From assembly GCA_040902105.1 (NCBI GenBank), contig JBBDXW010000075.1, positions 124,001-188,000 on the forward strand: a stretch of DNA of 64,000 bases, in the 5' to 3' direction. Below, one piece after another: positions 49,165 through 57,946 of the stretch. Position numbers and translations under genes: made by a program. Positions within the stretch are counted from its first letter, which is position 1. The number at the start of each line of letters is the position of its first letter. The notes under the pieces were generated by a model, which did not search any database, was not told the DNA's origin, and worked only from the letters and a program-made list of their open reading frames with translations. This stretch comes from IDS-8 sp040902105. GTDB lineage: Bacteria; Pseudomonadota; Gammaproteobacteria; Steroidobacterales; Woeseiaceae.

Positions 49165-49614
49165 ATGTTTCGATCCGTACTTTTCATCGGCCTCCTGGCC
49201 TGCAGCGGCCTGGCCATTGCCGAAGACCCTGTGTTCACCACCGAGGCCGGGGCAATCCGTGGTTACGATGCCGTCGCCTACCACGTCGAAGGCAAGCCGG
49301 TGCCTGGCAAACCGGACATCACCTTCGTCTGGCAGGAAGCGGAATGGCATTTCGCCAACACGGCCAACCGCGATACCTTCGCGGCCAATCCGGAGAAATA
49401 CGCGCCCCGCTATGGCGGCTTCTGCGCCTTCGGCACCTCGCGCGGATACAAGGTCTCGACCCAGCCTGAGGCGTTCACGATCGTCGACGGTGCGCTGTAC
49501 CTGAACTACAACCGCGACGTTCAGAAGACCTGGGACAAGGACCGGCCGGGTTACATCGAGAAGGCGGATGCCAACTGGGTAACGCTCGAGGACGAAGCCT
49601 ACGAACCCGAGTGA
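49165..49614 (+). CDS. Secreted YHS-domain protein
   Basis: 149 residues from ATG 49165 with GGAGG 8 bases upstream. Signal peptide MFRSVLFIGLLACSG... with cleavage near AIAED. A YHS-like domain follows: GAIRGYDAVAYHVEGKPVPG, WHFANTANRDTFAANPEKYAP and the Cys motif YGGFCAFG. YHS domains are thought to bind metal, often copper, and this exported form is frequent in marine proteobacteria; a specific role is unknown. It appears to be a single gene with two imperfect copies of CGAGTGATC-TGGG at and just after its stop. Confidence 0.87.
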   Translation: MFRSVLFIGLLACSGLAIAEDPVFTTEAGAIRGYDAVAYHVEGKPVPGKPDITFVWQEAEWHFANTANRDTFAANPEKYAPRYGGFCAFGTSRGYKVSTQPEAFTIVDGALYLNYNRDVQKTWDKDRPGYIEKADANWVTLEDEAYEPE

Positions 49615-49653
49615 TCATGGGCGAGTGATCGTGGGCTACACCGTGGCTCGCTG

Positions 49654-50943
49654 CTAAAGCGGTATCGCAGGCAGAACGCGAGCCTTGTAGAAATAGTGCA
49701 TCCCGATGCCGCGGCTCGCCATGAACAGCATGAAGGCGAGCCAGAGACCGTTGTTGCCCAGGAAGCTCAGGGCGTAGAAGGCGGGGATGAAGACGACGAA
49801 CGTGGATATGACCATGATGTTGCGCATTTCACGCGCGCGCGTCGCGCCCACGAATACTCCGTCGTAGAGAAACGACCAGACCGAAACCAGCGGCGAGATA
49901 ATCATCCACGGCAAATACCGCAGGGTCGTTGCACGAACCCCGGGAAGATCCGTCAGCACATTGATGAACAGCGGCCCGCCGACAAGGAAAAGCGCACAGA
50001 ATCCGAGCGCCACGTAAAGCGACCAGCGCAAGGTCAGGCGGACCGACTGCTGCAACGCATCCCTGCTTTTCGCGCCGACGGCTTTTCCGACCAGCGCTTC
50101 GGCCGCATGCGCGAAGCCATCGAGCGCGAAGGACAGCAGATTCTGCAGGTTCATCAGGATTGCGTTTGCGGCCAGTATCAGGCCGCCCTGTCTCGCTCCC
50201 TGCGCCGTGACGAAGCCGAAGGTGAACATCAACGCCAAGGTGCGCACCAGCAGATGACCGTTCACCGACAGAAAACCCGTATAAGCCCGGAGTGTCAGCA
50301 GTTGCGAGCGGTCCCACCGGCCGCCGCGCCGTTTCAATTCGGCTGCAGCAACGGCGAGGCCGGCGAACATCCCCGCGAACTCGGCAACGACCGATGCCGC
50401 GGCCACGCCGTCCACTTTCATACCGAAGATCAGGACTAATGCCAGATCGAGGACGACGTTCGTGACGTTTATGACGAGCACGATCACGAGCGGTACGCGG
50501 GCGTTCTGCAGGCCGATGAACCAGCCGATCAGCGCGAAGTTCGCGAGCGTTGCCGGGGCACTCCAGATCCGGATAAAAAAATACTGCCCGGCGAAGTGTC
50601 GTACGTCCGGATCCGCGCCGAGCAGGTCCAGCGCAAACAGGCCGATCGGTTTCTGCAACACCAGCAACACGAGTGCAACCGAAAATGCGACGATCAGTGC
50701 CTGTCCCAGGCTGGTACGAAGCCCTTCGGCATCGCCGGCGCCAAAACGTTGTGCCGCGATGCCGGTGGTACCCATGCGCAGAAAATTCACGCCGGTGTAT
50801 AGAAAGCCGAAGATGGTCGCGCCGATCGCGACGGCGCCGAGGTACGCGGCATTTTCGAGATGTCCGGTGACGCCGGTATCGACCATGCCGACCAACGGCA
50901 CGGAGATATTGGAGAGGATCATCGGCAACGCGATACGCCACAC
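49654..50943 (-). CDS. dinF: DinF-type MATE transporter
   Basis: 429 residues with twelve membrane helices. The start WRIALPMILSNISVPLVGMV, then DTGVTGHLENAAYLGAVAIG and NFLRMGTTGIAAQRFGAGD, are typical of the DinF branch of MATE proteins. The start codon is a GTG; no ATG exists further up before the preceding gene. It begins 76 bases after the acyl-CoA dehydrogenase stop on the same strand. Members have been linked to oxidative stress and drug efflux. Third MATE-fold protein in the window. Confidence 0.88.
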   Translation of the reverse strand: MWRIALPMILSNISVPLVGMVDTGVTGHLENAAYLGAVAIGATIFGFLYTGVNFLRMGTTGIAAQRFGAGDAEGLRTSLGQALIVAFSVALVLLVLQKPIGLFALDLLGADPDVRHFAGQYFFIRIWSAPATLANFALIGWFIGLQNARVPLVIVLVINVTNVVLDLALVLIFGMKVDGVAAASVVAEFAGMFAGLAVAAAELKRRGGRWDRSQLLTLRAYTGFLSVNGHLLVRTLALMFTFGFVTAQGARQGGLILAANAILMNLQNLLSFALDGFAHAAEALVGKAVGAKSRDALQQSVRLTLRWSLYVALGFCALFLVGGPLFINVLTDLPGVRATTLRYLPWMIISPLVSVWSFLYDGVFVGATRAREMRNIMVISTFVVFIPAFYALSFLGNNGLWLAFMLFMASRGIGMHYFYKARVLPAIPL

Positions 50944-51019
50944 GTCGCGATCGAGCGGCTTCTGCCTGGCGTCTATGGGAATGGCCTGTTCGCGCCGGGC
51001 GGCACGGACCCGGGTCAGA

Positions 51020-52222
51020 TCAAAATGCGCTTATCCCGGTCAGTTCCTTGCCGACCACGAGCTGATGCACGGTTTCCGTGCCTTCATAGGTAATGACGCT
51101 TTCCAGGTTCAGCATGTGGCGTATCGGAACGTGCTCTGCGCTGATGCCGCTTCCTCCGAGCATATCGCGCGCGTCGCGCGCAATGTCGAGTGCCGCCCGG
51201 CAATTGTTCCACTTCGCGACGGAAACATGGGTGGGGCTCATTCTTCCGGCATCCTTCAGCCGTCCGAGCCTGAGCGACAGGAGTTGCGCAGTCGTTATGC
51301 GCCGCGACATGTCGGCCAGGCGAAGCTGTATCGCCTGGTTGGCAGACAACGGCTTGTCGAACAGCATGCGCTCGCCGGTGTAGTTCAGCACTTCGTTGAG
51401 GCAGGCCTGCGCGGCCCCGATCACTCCCCACGTGATGCCGTAACGTGCCTGCGTCAGGCAACTGAGCGGGCCGCGAAGCCCGGTCACGCCGGGCAGGACA
51501 TTCGCCTCGGGAACCCGCACATTGTCGAAGAACAACGCCGACGTTACGGAGGCGCGCAGCGAGAACTTGTTCTCGATCTCCTGCGCGGAAAATCCCGGCA
51601 TGTCCTTCTCGACGATGAATCCACGGATGCCCTCTTCCGTCACCGCCCACACGACCGCGGCATCCGCGATGTTGCCGTTCGTAATCCACATTTTCGAGCC
51701 GTTCAACACCCAGTCCTTGCCGTCACGCTTCGCCCGGGTCTTCATGTTTCCGGGATCCGAGCCGCCCTGCGGCTCCGTCAGCCCGAAGCAGCCGATCGCT
51801 TCACCGCGAGCCATCGCCGGCAGCCAGCGTTGCTTCTGCTCCTCCGACCCGTAGGCGTGTATGGGGTACATCACCAGGCTGCTCTGCACGGAAACGAAAC
51901 TACGAAGGCCGCTGTCGCCGCGCTCGAGTTCCTGGCAGATCAGGCCATAGGAGACGCTGTTCAGGCCGGCGCAGTCGTAGCCCTCGATCGAACTGCCGAG
52001 AAGCCCCAGCTCCGCCACCTGGGGGACAAGCTCCTTCGGAAAGTAGTGCTTCTCGAATGCGTCCCGGATGACCGGGAGGACTTTGGCGTCGACGAAGCGC
52101 GACACGGAATCCTGCACCATGCGTTCTTCGTCGGAGAGTTCGGACCTTACGTCGAACAGATCGAGCGGATCCAGCGCCTTGTTGCCGGACGCGGATTTTT
52201 TGATGGGGGTGGTACTGGCCAC
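51020..52222 (-). CDS. Acyl-CoA dehydrogenase, glutaryl-CoA dehydrogenase-like
   Basis: 400 residues from the GTG at 52222, chosen because AGGAG lies 5 bases before it and the length matches glutaryl-CoA dehydrogenases. FAD-dependent. Seen are GCFGLTEPQGGSDPGNMKTR, the WITNG substrate region, QLRLADM, DMLGGSGISAEH and the catalytic Glu in ITYEGTETVHQLVVG. It would oxidise and decarboxylate glutaryl-CoA to crotonyl-CoA in lysine/tryptophan breakdown. No CoA-transferase or LysR neighbour is present, so another short acyl-CoA substrate is possible. Confidence 0.87.
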   Translation of the reverse strand: MASTTPIKKSASGNKALDPLDLFDVRSELSDEERMVQDSVSRFVDAKVLPVIRDAFEKHYFPKELVPQVAELGLLGSSIEGYDCAGLNSVSYGLICQELERGDSGLRSFVSVQSSLVMYPIHAYGSEEQKQRWLPAMARGEAIGCFGLTEPQGGSDPGNMKTRAKRDGKDWVLNGSKMWITNGNIADAAVVWAVTEEGIRGFIVEKDMPGFSAQEIENKFSLRASVTSALFFDNVRVPEANVLPGVTGLRGPLSCLTQARYGITWGVIGAAQACLNEVLNYTGERMLFDKPLSANQAIQLRLADMSRRITTAQLLSLRLGRLKDAGRMSPTHVSVAKWNNCRAALDIARDARDMLGGSGISAEHVPIRHMLNLESVITYEGTETVHQLVVGKELTGISAF

Positions 52223-52508
52223 GAATACTCCTGAACGCATGTGCGGTGATCGAAACGATGATGTTACCGGAATCGGCCCGGTCGGGCAGGTGTGTTGAGC
52301 ATCCCGGCGACTGTAACCGGCCGGCACTGCCTGACGGCTGCGGCAAATTGAGAACCAGTCGTCACTTTATCGTGCACTTTTAAGTCCTTGTTCAGGTTAC
52401 AAGCCGCTACAATACGCACCATATTTCACACCATCTGGCCTGTTCGGCGCGCCACTCTGTCGCGTCGTACAGCCCTGAAATTCGTCTGGGCAGAAAGTAT
52501 AAGGAACG

Positions 52509-53186
52509 ATGATGAACAGAAAAACTCTTGGGATCGCTGCGGTTGCAGCCTCGATGACCGTGATGATCGGCGGGTGTCAGACGCTCGATGCGTATACGCA
52601 GGAATCGAAAACCAGCAGCACGGCGAAAGGCGCCATGATCGGCGCGGCGGCGGGCGCCGCTGTGGGCCTCATGTCAGGCGACGACGCGGTCGAGCGTCGG
52701 CAACATGCGATGATCCTGGCGGGAGTCGGCGCGCTCGCAGGCGGTGCGGTCGGCAATTACATGGACAGGCAGGAGGCCGAACTCCGGGCCGAGTTGCAGG
52801 GAACCGGCGTCAGCGTCACGCGCATGGGCGACAATATTACGCTCAACATGCCCGGCAACGTGACCTTCGCGACGGACAGTTCCGACCTGAGCCCCGCATT
52901 TTTCGAAGTGCTCACCTCGGTTTCGAAGGTGATGAAAGAGTACGGCAAGACCGTCGTCGAAGTTGCGGGACACACCGACAGCACCGGCAGCGATTCTTAC
53001 AATCAGAGCCTTTCCGAACGCCGCGCCGGCTCGGTCGCGCAGTACCTGCGTACGCAGAATATCACTGGCGACCGGCTTCTTACGGTAGGCATGGGTGAAG
53101 CGCGCCCGGTGGCCGACAACGGCACGAACGATGGGCGCCAGGCCAACCGGCGGGTCGAGATCACCATGGTGCCGCTGACCAGCTGA
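52509..53186 (+). CDS. OmpA-family lipoprotein with glycine-zipper domain
   Basis: 225 residues. Lipoprotein signal (MIGGCQTLD, Cys at 23), then a glycine-zipper membrane-interacting segment (GAMIGAAAGAAVGLMSG and AGVGALAGGAVGNYMDRQE), then an OmpA/MotB peptidoglycan-binding domain (about 110-220) with TFATDSSDLSP, VEVAGHTDSTGS, LSERRAGSVAQYL and a final GRQANRRVEI. It resembles YiaD. It probably tethers the outer membrane to peptidoglycan. A second ATG directly follows the first, and AAGGAACG precedes them. An 11-base-pair hairpin lies 20 bases after the stop. Confidence 0.9.
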   Translation: MMNRKTLGIAAVAASMTVMIGGCQTLDAYTQESKTSSTAKGAMIGAAAGAAVGLMSGDDAVERRQHAMILAGVGALAGGAVGNYMDRQEAELRAELQGTGVSVTRMGDNITLNMPGNVTFATDSSDLSPAFFEVLTSVSKVMKEYGKTVVEVAGHTDSTGSDSYNQSLSERRAGSVAQYLRTQNITGDRLLTVGMGEARPVADNGTNDGRQANRRVEITMVPLTS

Positions 53187-53206
53187 CGCGCGGATAGATC
53201 TTGCCG

Positions 53207-53239
53207 GATCGCCATCCCGTGCGAGCGCGGATGGCGATC
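53207..53239. terminator. Hairpin downstream of the OmpA-family gene (possible terminator)
   Basis: GATCGCCATCC (53207-53217) and GGATGGCGATC (53229-53239) form a perfect 11-base-pair stem with an 11-base loop. No T-run follows, so it may be a processing/stability hairpin rather than a strict rho-independent terminator. Confidence 0.45.
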
Positions 53240-53267
53240 GTTCCACCCCTGACAAGAATAAAGAGCG

Positions 53268-53594
53268 GTGGCTTTGAAACGCGTCCTTTCAGAATGGGAT
53301 ACCGGTACCTGGATTGAGGGCACCGGCCTGGTGCGCCGGCTCATCGCGGACGACAGCGACGGCGCGCGCCATCAGCGCTTTATCCTGGACCTGCGAAACG
53401 GCCAGACTGTCCTGGTGGCGCACAACATCGATCTCGCTGACCGGGTGCCGGTCGGCATCGGCGACCGCATCCATTTTCGCGGCCTGTATGAATGGAACGA
53501 ACTCGGCGGGCTGGTCCACTGGACACACCGCGATCCGCTGGGCATCGAGGATGGCGGATTTATCCGCTACCGCGGCCGGGTATACGGGGAGTGA
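53268..53594 (+). CDS. DUF3465 family protein
   Basis: 108 residues, full family length. Hallmarks are GTGLVRRLIADD, GARHQRFILDLRNGQTVLVA, HNIDLADRVP, YEWNELGGLVHWTHRDP and IRYRGRVYG. The fold is probably an OB-type beta barrel; function unknown, no signal peptide visible in this version. The start is a GTG with AAGAG upstream. It converges with rpoH. Confidence 0.85.
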   Translation: MALKRVLSEWDTGTWIEGTGLVRRLIADDSDGARHQRFILDLRNGQTVLVAHNIDLADRVPVGIGDRIHFRGLYEWNELGGLVHWTHRDPLGIEDGGFIRYRGRVYGE

Positions 53595-53640
53595 GGACGG
53601 GCCGGTGATAACGGACGACCTGCCCGCCCGCCAAGGCGCG

Positions 53641-54504
53641 CTACGCTTGCATCGCCACCCGGAGTTTCCTGATCGCGTTGTTCTCGATCTGGCGGATGCG
53701 TTCGGCGGATACGCCGTAGTGATCCGCAAGTTCGTGCAGCGTCTGTTTTTCCTCGGCCAGCCATCGGGTTTGCAGAATGTGCCGACTGCGGTCGTCAAGA
53801 TTCGTGAGCGCGTCGTTCATGCGCGAAGTCGCGTCGTCCTGCCAGTCCATATCTTCCATCAGTACGGCCGGGTCCGAATTCGGGCTCGGCAGATAGGCCG
53901 CAGGCGTGAACATCTGCTCGTCATCGGCGTCCGGACCGGGATCGAACACGGTGTCGTGTGAACTGAGCCTGCGTTCCATCTCGGTGACTTCTTCCGGACT
54001 GACGCCCAGGTCGCCCGCAACCGCGTGAGTCTCGTCGTTCGACAGCCACGCCAGGCTTTTCTTGTTTTTTCGCAAGTTGAAGAACAGCTTTCGCTGCGCC
54101 TTGGTCGTGGCGACCTTGACAATGCGCCAGTTACGCAAAACGTACTCGTGAATTTCGGCCCGGATCCAGTGCACCGCAAACGACACCAGGCGCACGCCAT
54201 AGTCGGGGTCGAAACGCTTGACCGCCTTCATGAGACCGACGTTGCCTTCCTGGACCAGGTCATTCAGCGGCAGTCCGTAGCCGAGATAGCCTTTCGCGAT
54301 GTGCACGACGAAACGAAGATGGGCGAACACGAGTTCGCGCGCGGCGTCGAGGTCCTCCTCATCACGGAAGCGACGAGACAATGCCTGCTCGTCCTCCTTG
54401 CTCAATACGGGGATGGACCCGACTGCCTGAATGTAGGCATCGAGACTGCCGATCGGGCCGGCCAGGGCCAGATCGCGGTTGATCGTCGCAACTGCCGTCG
54501 TCAT
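53641..54504 (-). CDS. rpoH: RNA polymerase heat-shock sigma factor (sigma-32)
   Basis: 287 residues. Sigma-70 family regions 1.2 to 4.2 are all present: YIQAVGSIPVLSKEDE, LVQEGNVGLMKAVKRFDPDY (region 2.2), the region 2.4 stretch SFAVHWIRAEIHEYVLRNW, the RpoH box QRKLFFNLRKNK, and a C-terminal HTH (LHELADHYGVSAERIRQIE). It directs transcription of chaperone and protease genes. A perfect CIRCE operator lies 33 bases before its start, implying control by the HrcA repressor. It follows ftsX on the same strand, the common gammaproteobacterial order. Confidence 0.97.
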   Translation of the reverse strand: MTTAVATINRDLALAGPIGSLDAYIQAVGSIPVLSKEDEQALSRRFRDEEDLDAARELVFAHLRFVVHIAKGYLGYGLPLNDLVQEGNVGLMKAVKRFDPDYGVRLVSFAVHWIRAEIHEYVLRNWRIVKVATTKAQRKLFFNLRKNKKSLAWLSNDETHAVAGDLGVSPEEVTEMERRLSSHDTVFDPGPDADDEQMFTPAAYLPSPNSDPAVLMEDMDWQDDATSRMNDALTNLDDRSRHILQTRWLAEEKQTLHELADHYGVSAERIRQIENNAIRKLRVAMQA

Positions 54505-54537
54505 GTCTGGTGGTACCTCCGTTGGTTGGTCCGCATT

Positions 54538-54564
54538 TTAGCACTCGACGCATTAGAGTGCTAA
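54538..54564. promoter_or_regulatory. CIRCE operator (HrcA site) in the rpoH leader
   Basis: TTAGCACTC (54538-54546), a 9-base spacer and GAGTGCTAA (54556-54564) form the exact CIRCE consensus. It lies between ftsX and rpoH, ending 33 bases before the rpoH start codon. HrcA bound there would block rpoH transcription. hrcA itself is not in the window. Confidence 0.9.
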
Positions 54565-54666
54565 CAAAACGGATTGGTTCCGTTTGGGGAAGTCCGTAAA
54601 TGACATTAAAAACAAGTACTTATATTCAATCCCGTCGGTCGGCCGGCCGCGGTAAAAACCGCGTCG

Positions 54667-55632
54667 TTAACGCGGCTCGATGCGCCGCATATGCCGGGCC
54701 GCCGCCAGCCAGGAGCCGGCGAGCCCCAGCGCCACCCCGGTGCCGACGATCAACAGGCTCTCGGTGAAACTCAGGGAGAGAATGCTGAACGGGCTGTTGT
54801 AGAGGCCCGCGAGCCGTCCGACCGGTTCTTTCAGCGCAAACATCCCGTAGCCGACGAGCGCCAGCGCGAGCAGTCCCCCGCCCAGGCCGTACCAGAGGCC
54901 CGAGTAGAGAAAGGGCCGCCTGACGAAGGCATTGCTCGCGCCGATCAGTTTCGTCACTTCAATTTCTTCGCGGCGGTTCTGAATATCCAACCGGATCGTA
55001 TTGCCGATGATGACGACGATGGCAGCACCCAACAGGCCGGCGCCAATGGCGATGGCCCGCTGCAGCATGTCCAGGATTGCATGAAACCGCTGCACCCACT
55101 CCGTGTCCGCCTGCACGAAATCCGTCTCCGGCAGATTTGCAAGTTCCTCGTGCATGAGCGTGATCGATTGTTCAGTGTTGCTGCTGCCCGGCCGCACCAC
55201 GATCGTATGCGGCAACGGGTTTTCCGTAAGGTGATCGAGTGCTGCACCGAAGCCGGACTGCGCCTTGAATTCCTCCAGCGCCTCGTCGGAGGGAATCAGC
55301 GTCACCGCCTGCACATCCGCGCGCTTTCCAATCAGCTCGGCAAGCCGGCTTGCGTCTTCGATGGACGTCCCGGATTTCAGGTACAAGGAAAAATCGAGTG
55401 CATTTTCCCAACTGCCGCTGATCGACTGCACGTTCTTGATGATCACGTGCATTGCGGCAGGGAGCGCAAGCGTTACGGCAATCACGAGGATCGTCATCAG
55501 GCTGGCGAACGGTTGCCGGGCCAGCCTGCCGAGCGCCCCGATCGATGTCGAAACGTGGCGCAACGCCCAGGTCGTAACGGGCCGCGCCGGCTTGGCCGGA
55601 ACGAACGCATCCGAGGACTTGGTCAGCGCCAC
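54667..55632 (-). CDS. ftsX: Cell division ABC transporter permease FtsX
   Basis: 321 residues. Cytoplasmic N-terminus, four membrane helices (one near 45-65, three after about 190) and the large periplasmic loop between helices 1 and 2 that contacts EnvC. FtsX marks are LVIAVTLALPAAMHVII, LDIQNRREEIEVTKLIGASNAFVRRPFLYSG and GSWLAAARHMRRIEPR at the end. With FtsE it activates septal amidases. The start is a GTG overlapping the ftsE end by 10 bases. Confidence 0.94.
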   Translation of the reverse strand: MALTKSSDAFVPAKPARPVTTWALRHVSTSIGALGRLARQPFASLMTILVIAVTLALPAAMHVIIKNVQSISGSWENALDFSLYLKSGTSIEDASRLAELIGKRADVQAVTLIPSDEALEEFKAQSGFGAALDHLTENPLPHTIVVRPGSSNTEQSITLMHEELANLPETDFVQADTEWVQRFHAILDMLQRAIAIGAGLLGAAIVVIIGNTIRLDIQNRREEIEVTKLIGASNAFVRRPFLYSGLWYGLGGGLLALALVGYGMFALKEPVGRLAGLYNSPFSILSLSFTESLLIVGTGVALGLAGSWLAAARHMRRIEPR

Positions 55633-56348
55633 GGCCCGGGCTCCACATCAATGCCGATCCGTTCGGCATACTCGGACACGAAATCTTCCTCCTCTTCAAC
55701 CTGCAACATGCCGTTTTCCAGCGGGATGCGCCGGCATCCGAGCTGATCGATGAGAGCGATGTCGTGACTTGCGATCAGCAGGGTCACGCCGACCTCGTTG
55801 AAGCGGCGAAAAATGCGCATCACTTCGAGCGACAAATCCGGATCGAGATTGCCCGTGGGCTCGTCGGCGATCAGGAGTTTCGGCCGGCTGACAATTGCGC
55901 GCGCAATGCCTACGCGCTGCTGTTCACCGGTGGAGAGTGTTTCCGGACTGCGTTTCTCCTTGTGCAGCAGGCCCACCTGGTCCAGCGCCGCGCGCACCTT
56001 GCGCGCTGCGTCACGATGACTCACTCCCGCGATGACGAGCGGCAGCGCGACGTTGTCGAACACGGAACGGTCATAGAGGAGTTTGTGGTCCTGGAACACC
56101 ATGCCGATCTGGCGACGGTACGCGGGAATCTTGCGCCGCGATACGCGGCGCGTATTCTGGCCGTCAACGATGACCTGTCCGCCGGTCGGCCGGTCGATGA
56201 GTGCGATCAGGCGCAGGAGCGTGCTCTTGCCGGCGCCGGAATGACCGGTCACGAATACCATCTCGCCCTTATCCACCGACATGGTGAGATTCTTCAGCGC
56301 CTCCTGGCCGCCGGGAAATCTCTTCGAGACGTCCTCGAGACGAATCAA
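55623..56348 (-). CDS. ftsE: Cell division ATP-binding protein FtsE
   Basis: 241 residues from a TTG at 56348 whose sequence overlaps the ftsY TGA (TTGA), giving MIRLEDVSKRFPGG, as in other FtsE. The ABC ATPase has Walker A TGHSGAGKST, Q-loop VFQDHKLL, signature LSTGEQQRV, Walker B LLIADEPTGNLD and the switch His in IASHD. About 20 residues longer than E. coli FtsE at the C-terminus (acidic EEEEDF stretch). It drives FtsX to regulate septal peptidoglycan hydrolysis. Confidence 0.95.
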   Translation of the reverse strand: MIRLEDVSKRFPGGQEALKNLTMSVDKGEMVFVTGHSGAGKSTLLRLIALIDRPTGGQVIVDGQNTRRVSRRKIPAYRRQIGMVFQDHKLLYDRSVFDNVALPLVIAGVSHRDAARKVRAALDQVGLLHKEKRSPETLSTGEQQRVGIARAIVSRPKLLIADEPTGNLDPDLSLEVMRIFRRFNEVGVTLLIASHDIALIDQLGCRRIPLENGMLQVEEEEDFVSEYAERIGIDVEPGPWR

Positions 56349-57322
56349 GACTGCCGGCCCTCGCCACCGGTCGCTAGCAAGGCGTCGATATAGTCGGCGG
56401 CATTGAACGGTTGCATGTCGTCGACGGCCTCGCCGATGCCGATGAACCGCACCGGTATGCCGAACCTGTTCGCAATCGCGAGCAGAATGCCGCCTTTCGC
56501 CGTGCCGTCGAGTTTCGTGACTGCGATTCCAGTGAGACCGAGCGCGGCATGAAATTTCTCGGCCTGGACCATCGCGTTTTGGCCGAGCCCCGCATCCAGC
56601 ACCAGCAGAATTTCCTGCGGCGCGGCTGCATCGTGACGCGCCAGCACGCGCTTGATCTTGGCAAGTTCGTCCATCAGGCCCTGCTGGCTCTGCAGTCTTC
56701 CGGCGGTGTCCGCGATGAGCACGTCGATGCCGCGCGAACGGGCTGCGTTGAAGGCATCGAAGATCACCGCGGCGGGATCCGCGCCGTGCTGCTGCGCGAT
56801 GACAGGCACGGCGTTTCGCTCGCCCCATGCTTTCAGTTGCTCGACGGCCGCGGCGCGAAAAGTGTCGCCTGCCGCAAGCATTACCGACATCCCCTGATCC
56901 GTAAGACGTTTCGCCAGCTTGCCGATGGTCGTGGTCTTCCCGGCGCCGTTGACGCCGACGACGAGAATGACGAACGGGCGGGCCGCGGAAATTTCCAGCG
57001 GGCTCTCGACCTTCGACAGGATATCGGTCATCGCTTTCCTGAGGCCGTTGCTCAGTGCGTTGACGTCCTTGAGTTCCTTCCGCGCCAGGCGCTTGCGCAA
57101 GTCATCAATGACGCGTTCTGTTGCCTCGACGCCGACGTCCGCCATGACGAGCCTCGATTCAAGTTCCTCGAGCACGTCCTCGTCGATGCTGCCGCCGGGG
57201 ACGAGGTTGGCCAGGTCGTAGCTGAGCCAGTTGTTGCCGCTGTTCAGGCGAGCTCTCAACCGTTTCACGAACCCTTCGCGCGGCGCCGGCGCGGATTCGG
57301 ATTTATTTTTCCTGCCAAACAC
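56345..57322 (-). CDS. ftsY: Signal recognition particle receptor FtsY
   Basis: 325 residues from the GTG at 57322; the open frame continues far upstream but that part overlaps rsmD. A TTG two codons earlier is an alternative start. A short charged N-domain replaces the long acidic A-domain of E. coli. The NG GTPase domain shows GVNGAGKTTTIGKLA, DTFRAAAVEQL, DTAGRLQ, TKLDGTAKGG and the C-terminal GIGEAVDDMQPF. It docks ribosome-SRP complexes at the membrane. First gene of ftsY-ftsE-ftsX(-rpoH); divergent from rsmD with only 17 bases between the starts. Confidence 0.95.
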   Translation of the reverse strand: MFGRKNKSESAPAPREGFVKRLRARLNSGNNWLSYDLANLVPGGSIDEDVLEELESRLVMADVGVEATERVIDDLRKRLARKELKDVNALSNGLRKAMTDILSKVESPLEISAARPFVILVVGVNGAGKTTTIGKLAKRLTDQGMSVMLAAGDTFRAAAVEQLKAWGERNAVPVIAQQHGADPAAVIFDAFNAARSRGIDVLIADTAGRLQSQQGLMDELAKIKRVLARHDAAAPQEILLVLDAGLGQNAMVQAEKFHAALGLTGIAVTKLDGTAKGGILLAIANRFGIPVRFIGIGEAVDDMQPFNAADYIDALLATGGEGRQS

Positions 57323-57339
57323 GGTCAAATGAAAAATCC

Positions 57340-57933
57340 ATGACGAGACGACCACCCACTTCCCGAAGACCGGGCACGGCGCCGCCGGGCCGCGTGCGTA
57401 TTGTAGCGGGAAAATGGCGCGGTCGTTTCCTGCAGGTTGCCGGCGTGCCGCAGTTGCGGCCGACCTCCGAGCGAATTCGCGAGACGCTTTTCGACTGGCT
57501 TGCGCCGCGCATCGAAGGTTCGCGATGCCTCGATCTTTTTGCGGGAACCGGCGCGCTGGGTCTCGAAGCGTTGTCGCGCGGCGCGGCGGAGGTCGTGCTG
57601 GTCGAAAAACACCCAGAAGCACTCAAGGCACTGCGTAAGAGCATCGACGATTTCGGCGCTTCGGTTACCGTCCACGCGGGCGATGCGTTCGAATACCTGC
57701 GTCGCGCGGAGCCCGCGCCGATGGACGTCGTATTTCTGGACCCGCCTTACGCCGACACTTCTCTCGAGGTATTGTGCGGCCTGCTCGACGGCAGGGCCTG
57801 GCTTTCGGCCGGCGCCTCGGTCTACCTCGAGCAGGATTCGCGTCAGCAGCTCCCTGCCTTTCCGCCGGGCTGGACGGTGCGGCGCGAAAAAAAAGCAGGT
57901 AATGTCCGCTACCTGCTGCTTGAGAATATATAA
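57340..57933 (+). CDS. rsmD: 16S rRNA (guanine966-N2)-methyltransferase
   Basis: 197 residues. S-adenosylmethionine-dependent methyltransferase with RIVAGKWRGRFL and RPTSERIRETLFDWL at the start, the SAM motif CLDLFAGTGALGLEALSRGA, EKHPEALKALR and the catalytic DPPY (VVFLDPPYAD). It methylates G966 of 16S rRNA. Divergent from ftsY and 13 bases before coaD, with which it is probably cotranscribed. Confidence 0.95.
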   Translation: MTRRPPTSRRPGTAPPGRVRIVAGKWRGRFLQVAGVPQLRPTSERIRETLFDWLAPRIEGSRCLDLFAGTGALGLEALSRGAAEVVLVEKHPEALKALRKSIDDFGASVTVHAGDAFEYLRRAEPAPMDVVFLDPPYADTSLEVLCGLLDGRAWLSAGASVYLEQDSRQQLPAFPPGWTVRREKKAGNVRYLLLENI

Positions 57934-57946
57934 GTAGGAGCATGCG

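Noticed and set aside
50462..52234. 590-codon plus-strand ORF antisense to dinF and the acyl-CoA dehydrogenase
   Set aside because: No domain and no ribosome site; spans two opposite-strand genes with family motifs.
54649..54664. CGCGG/CCGCG hairpin after ftsX as a terminator
   Set aside because: The T-rich part is in the loop, not after the stem, and rpoH lies just beyond.
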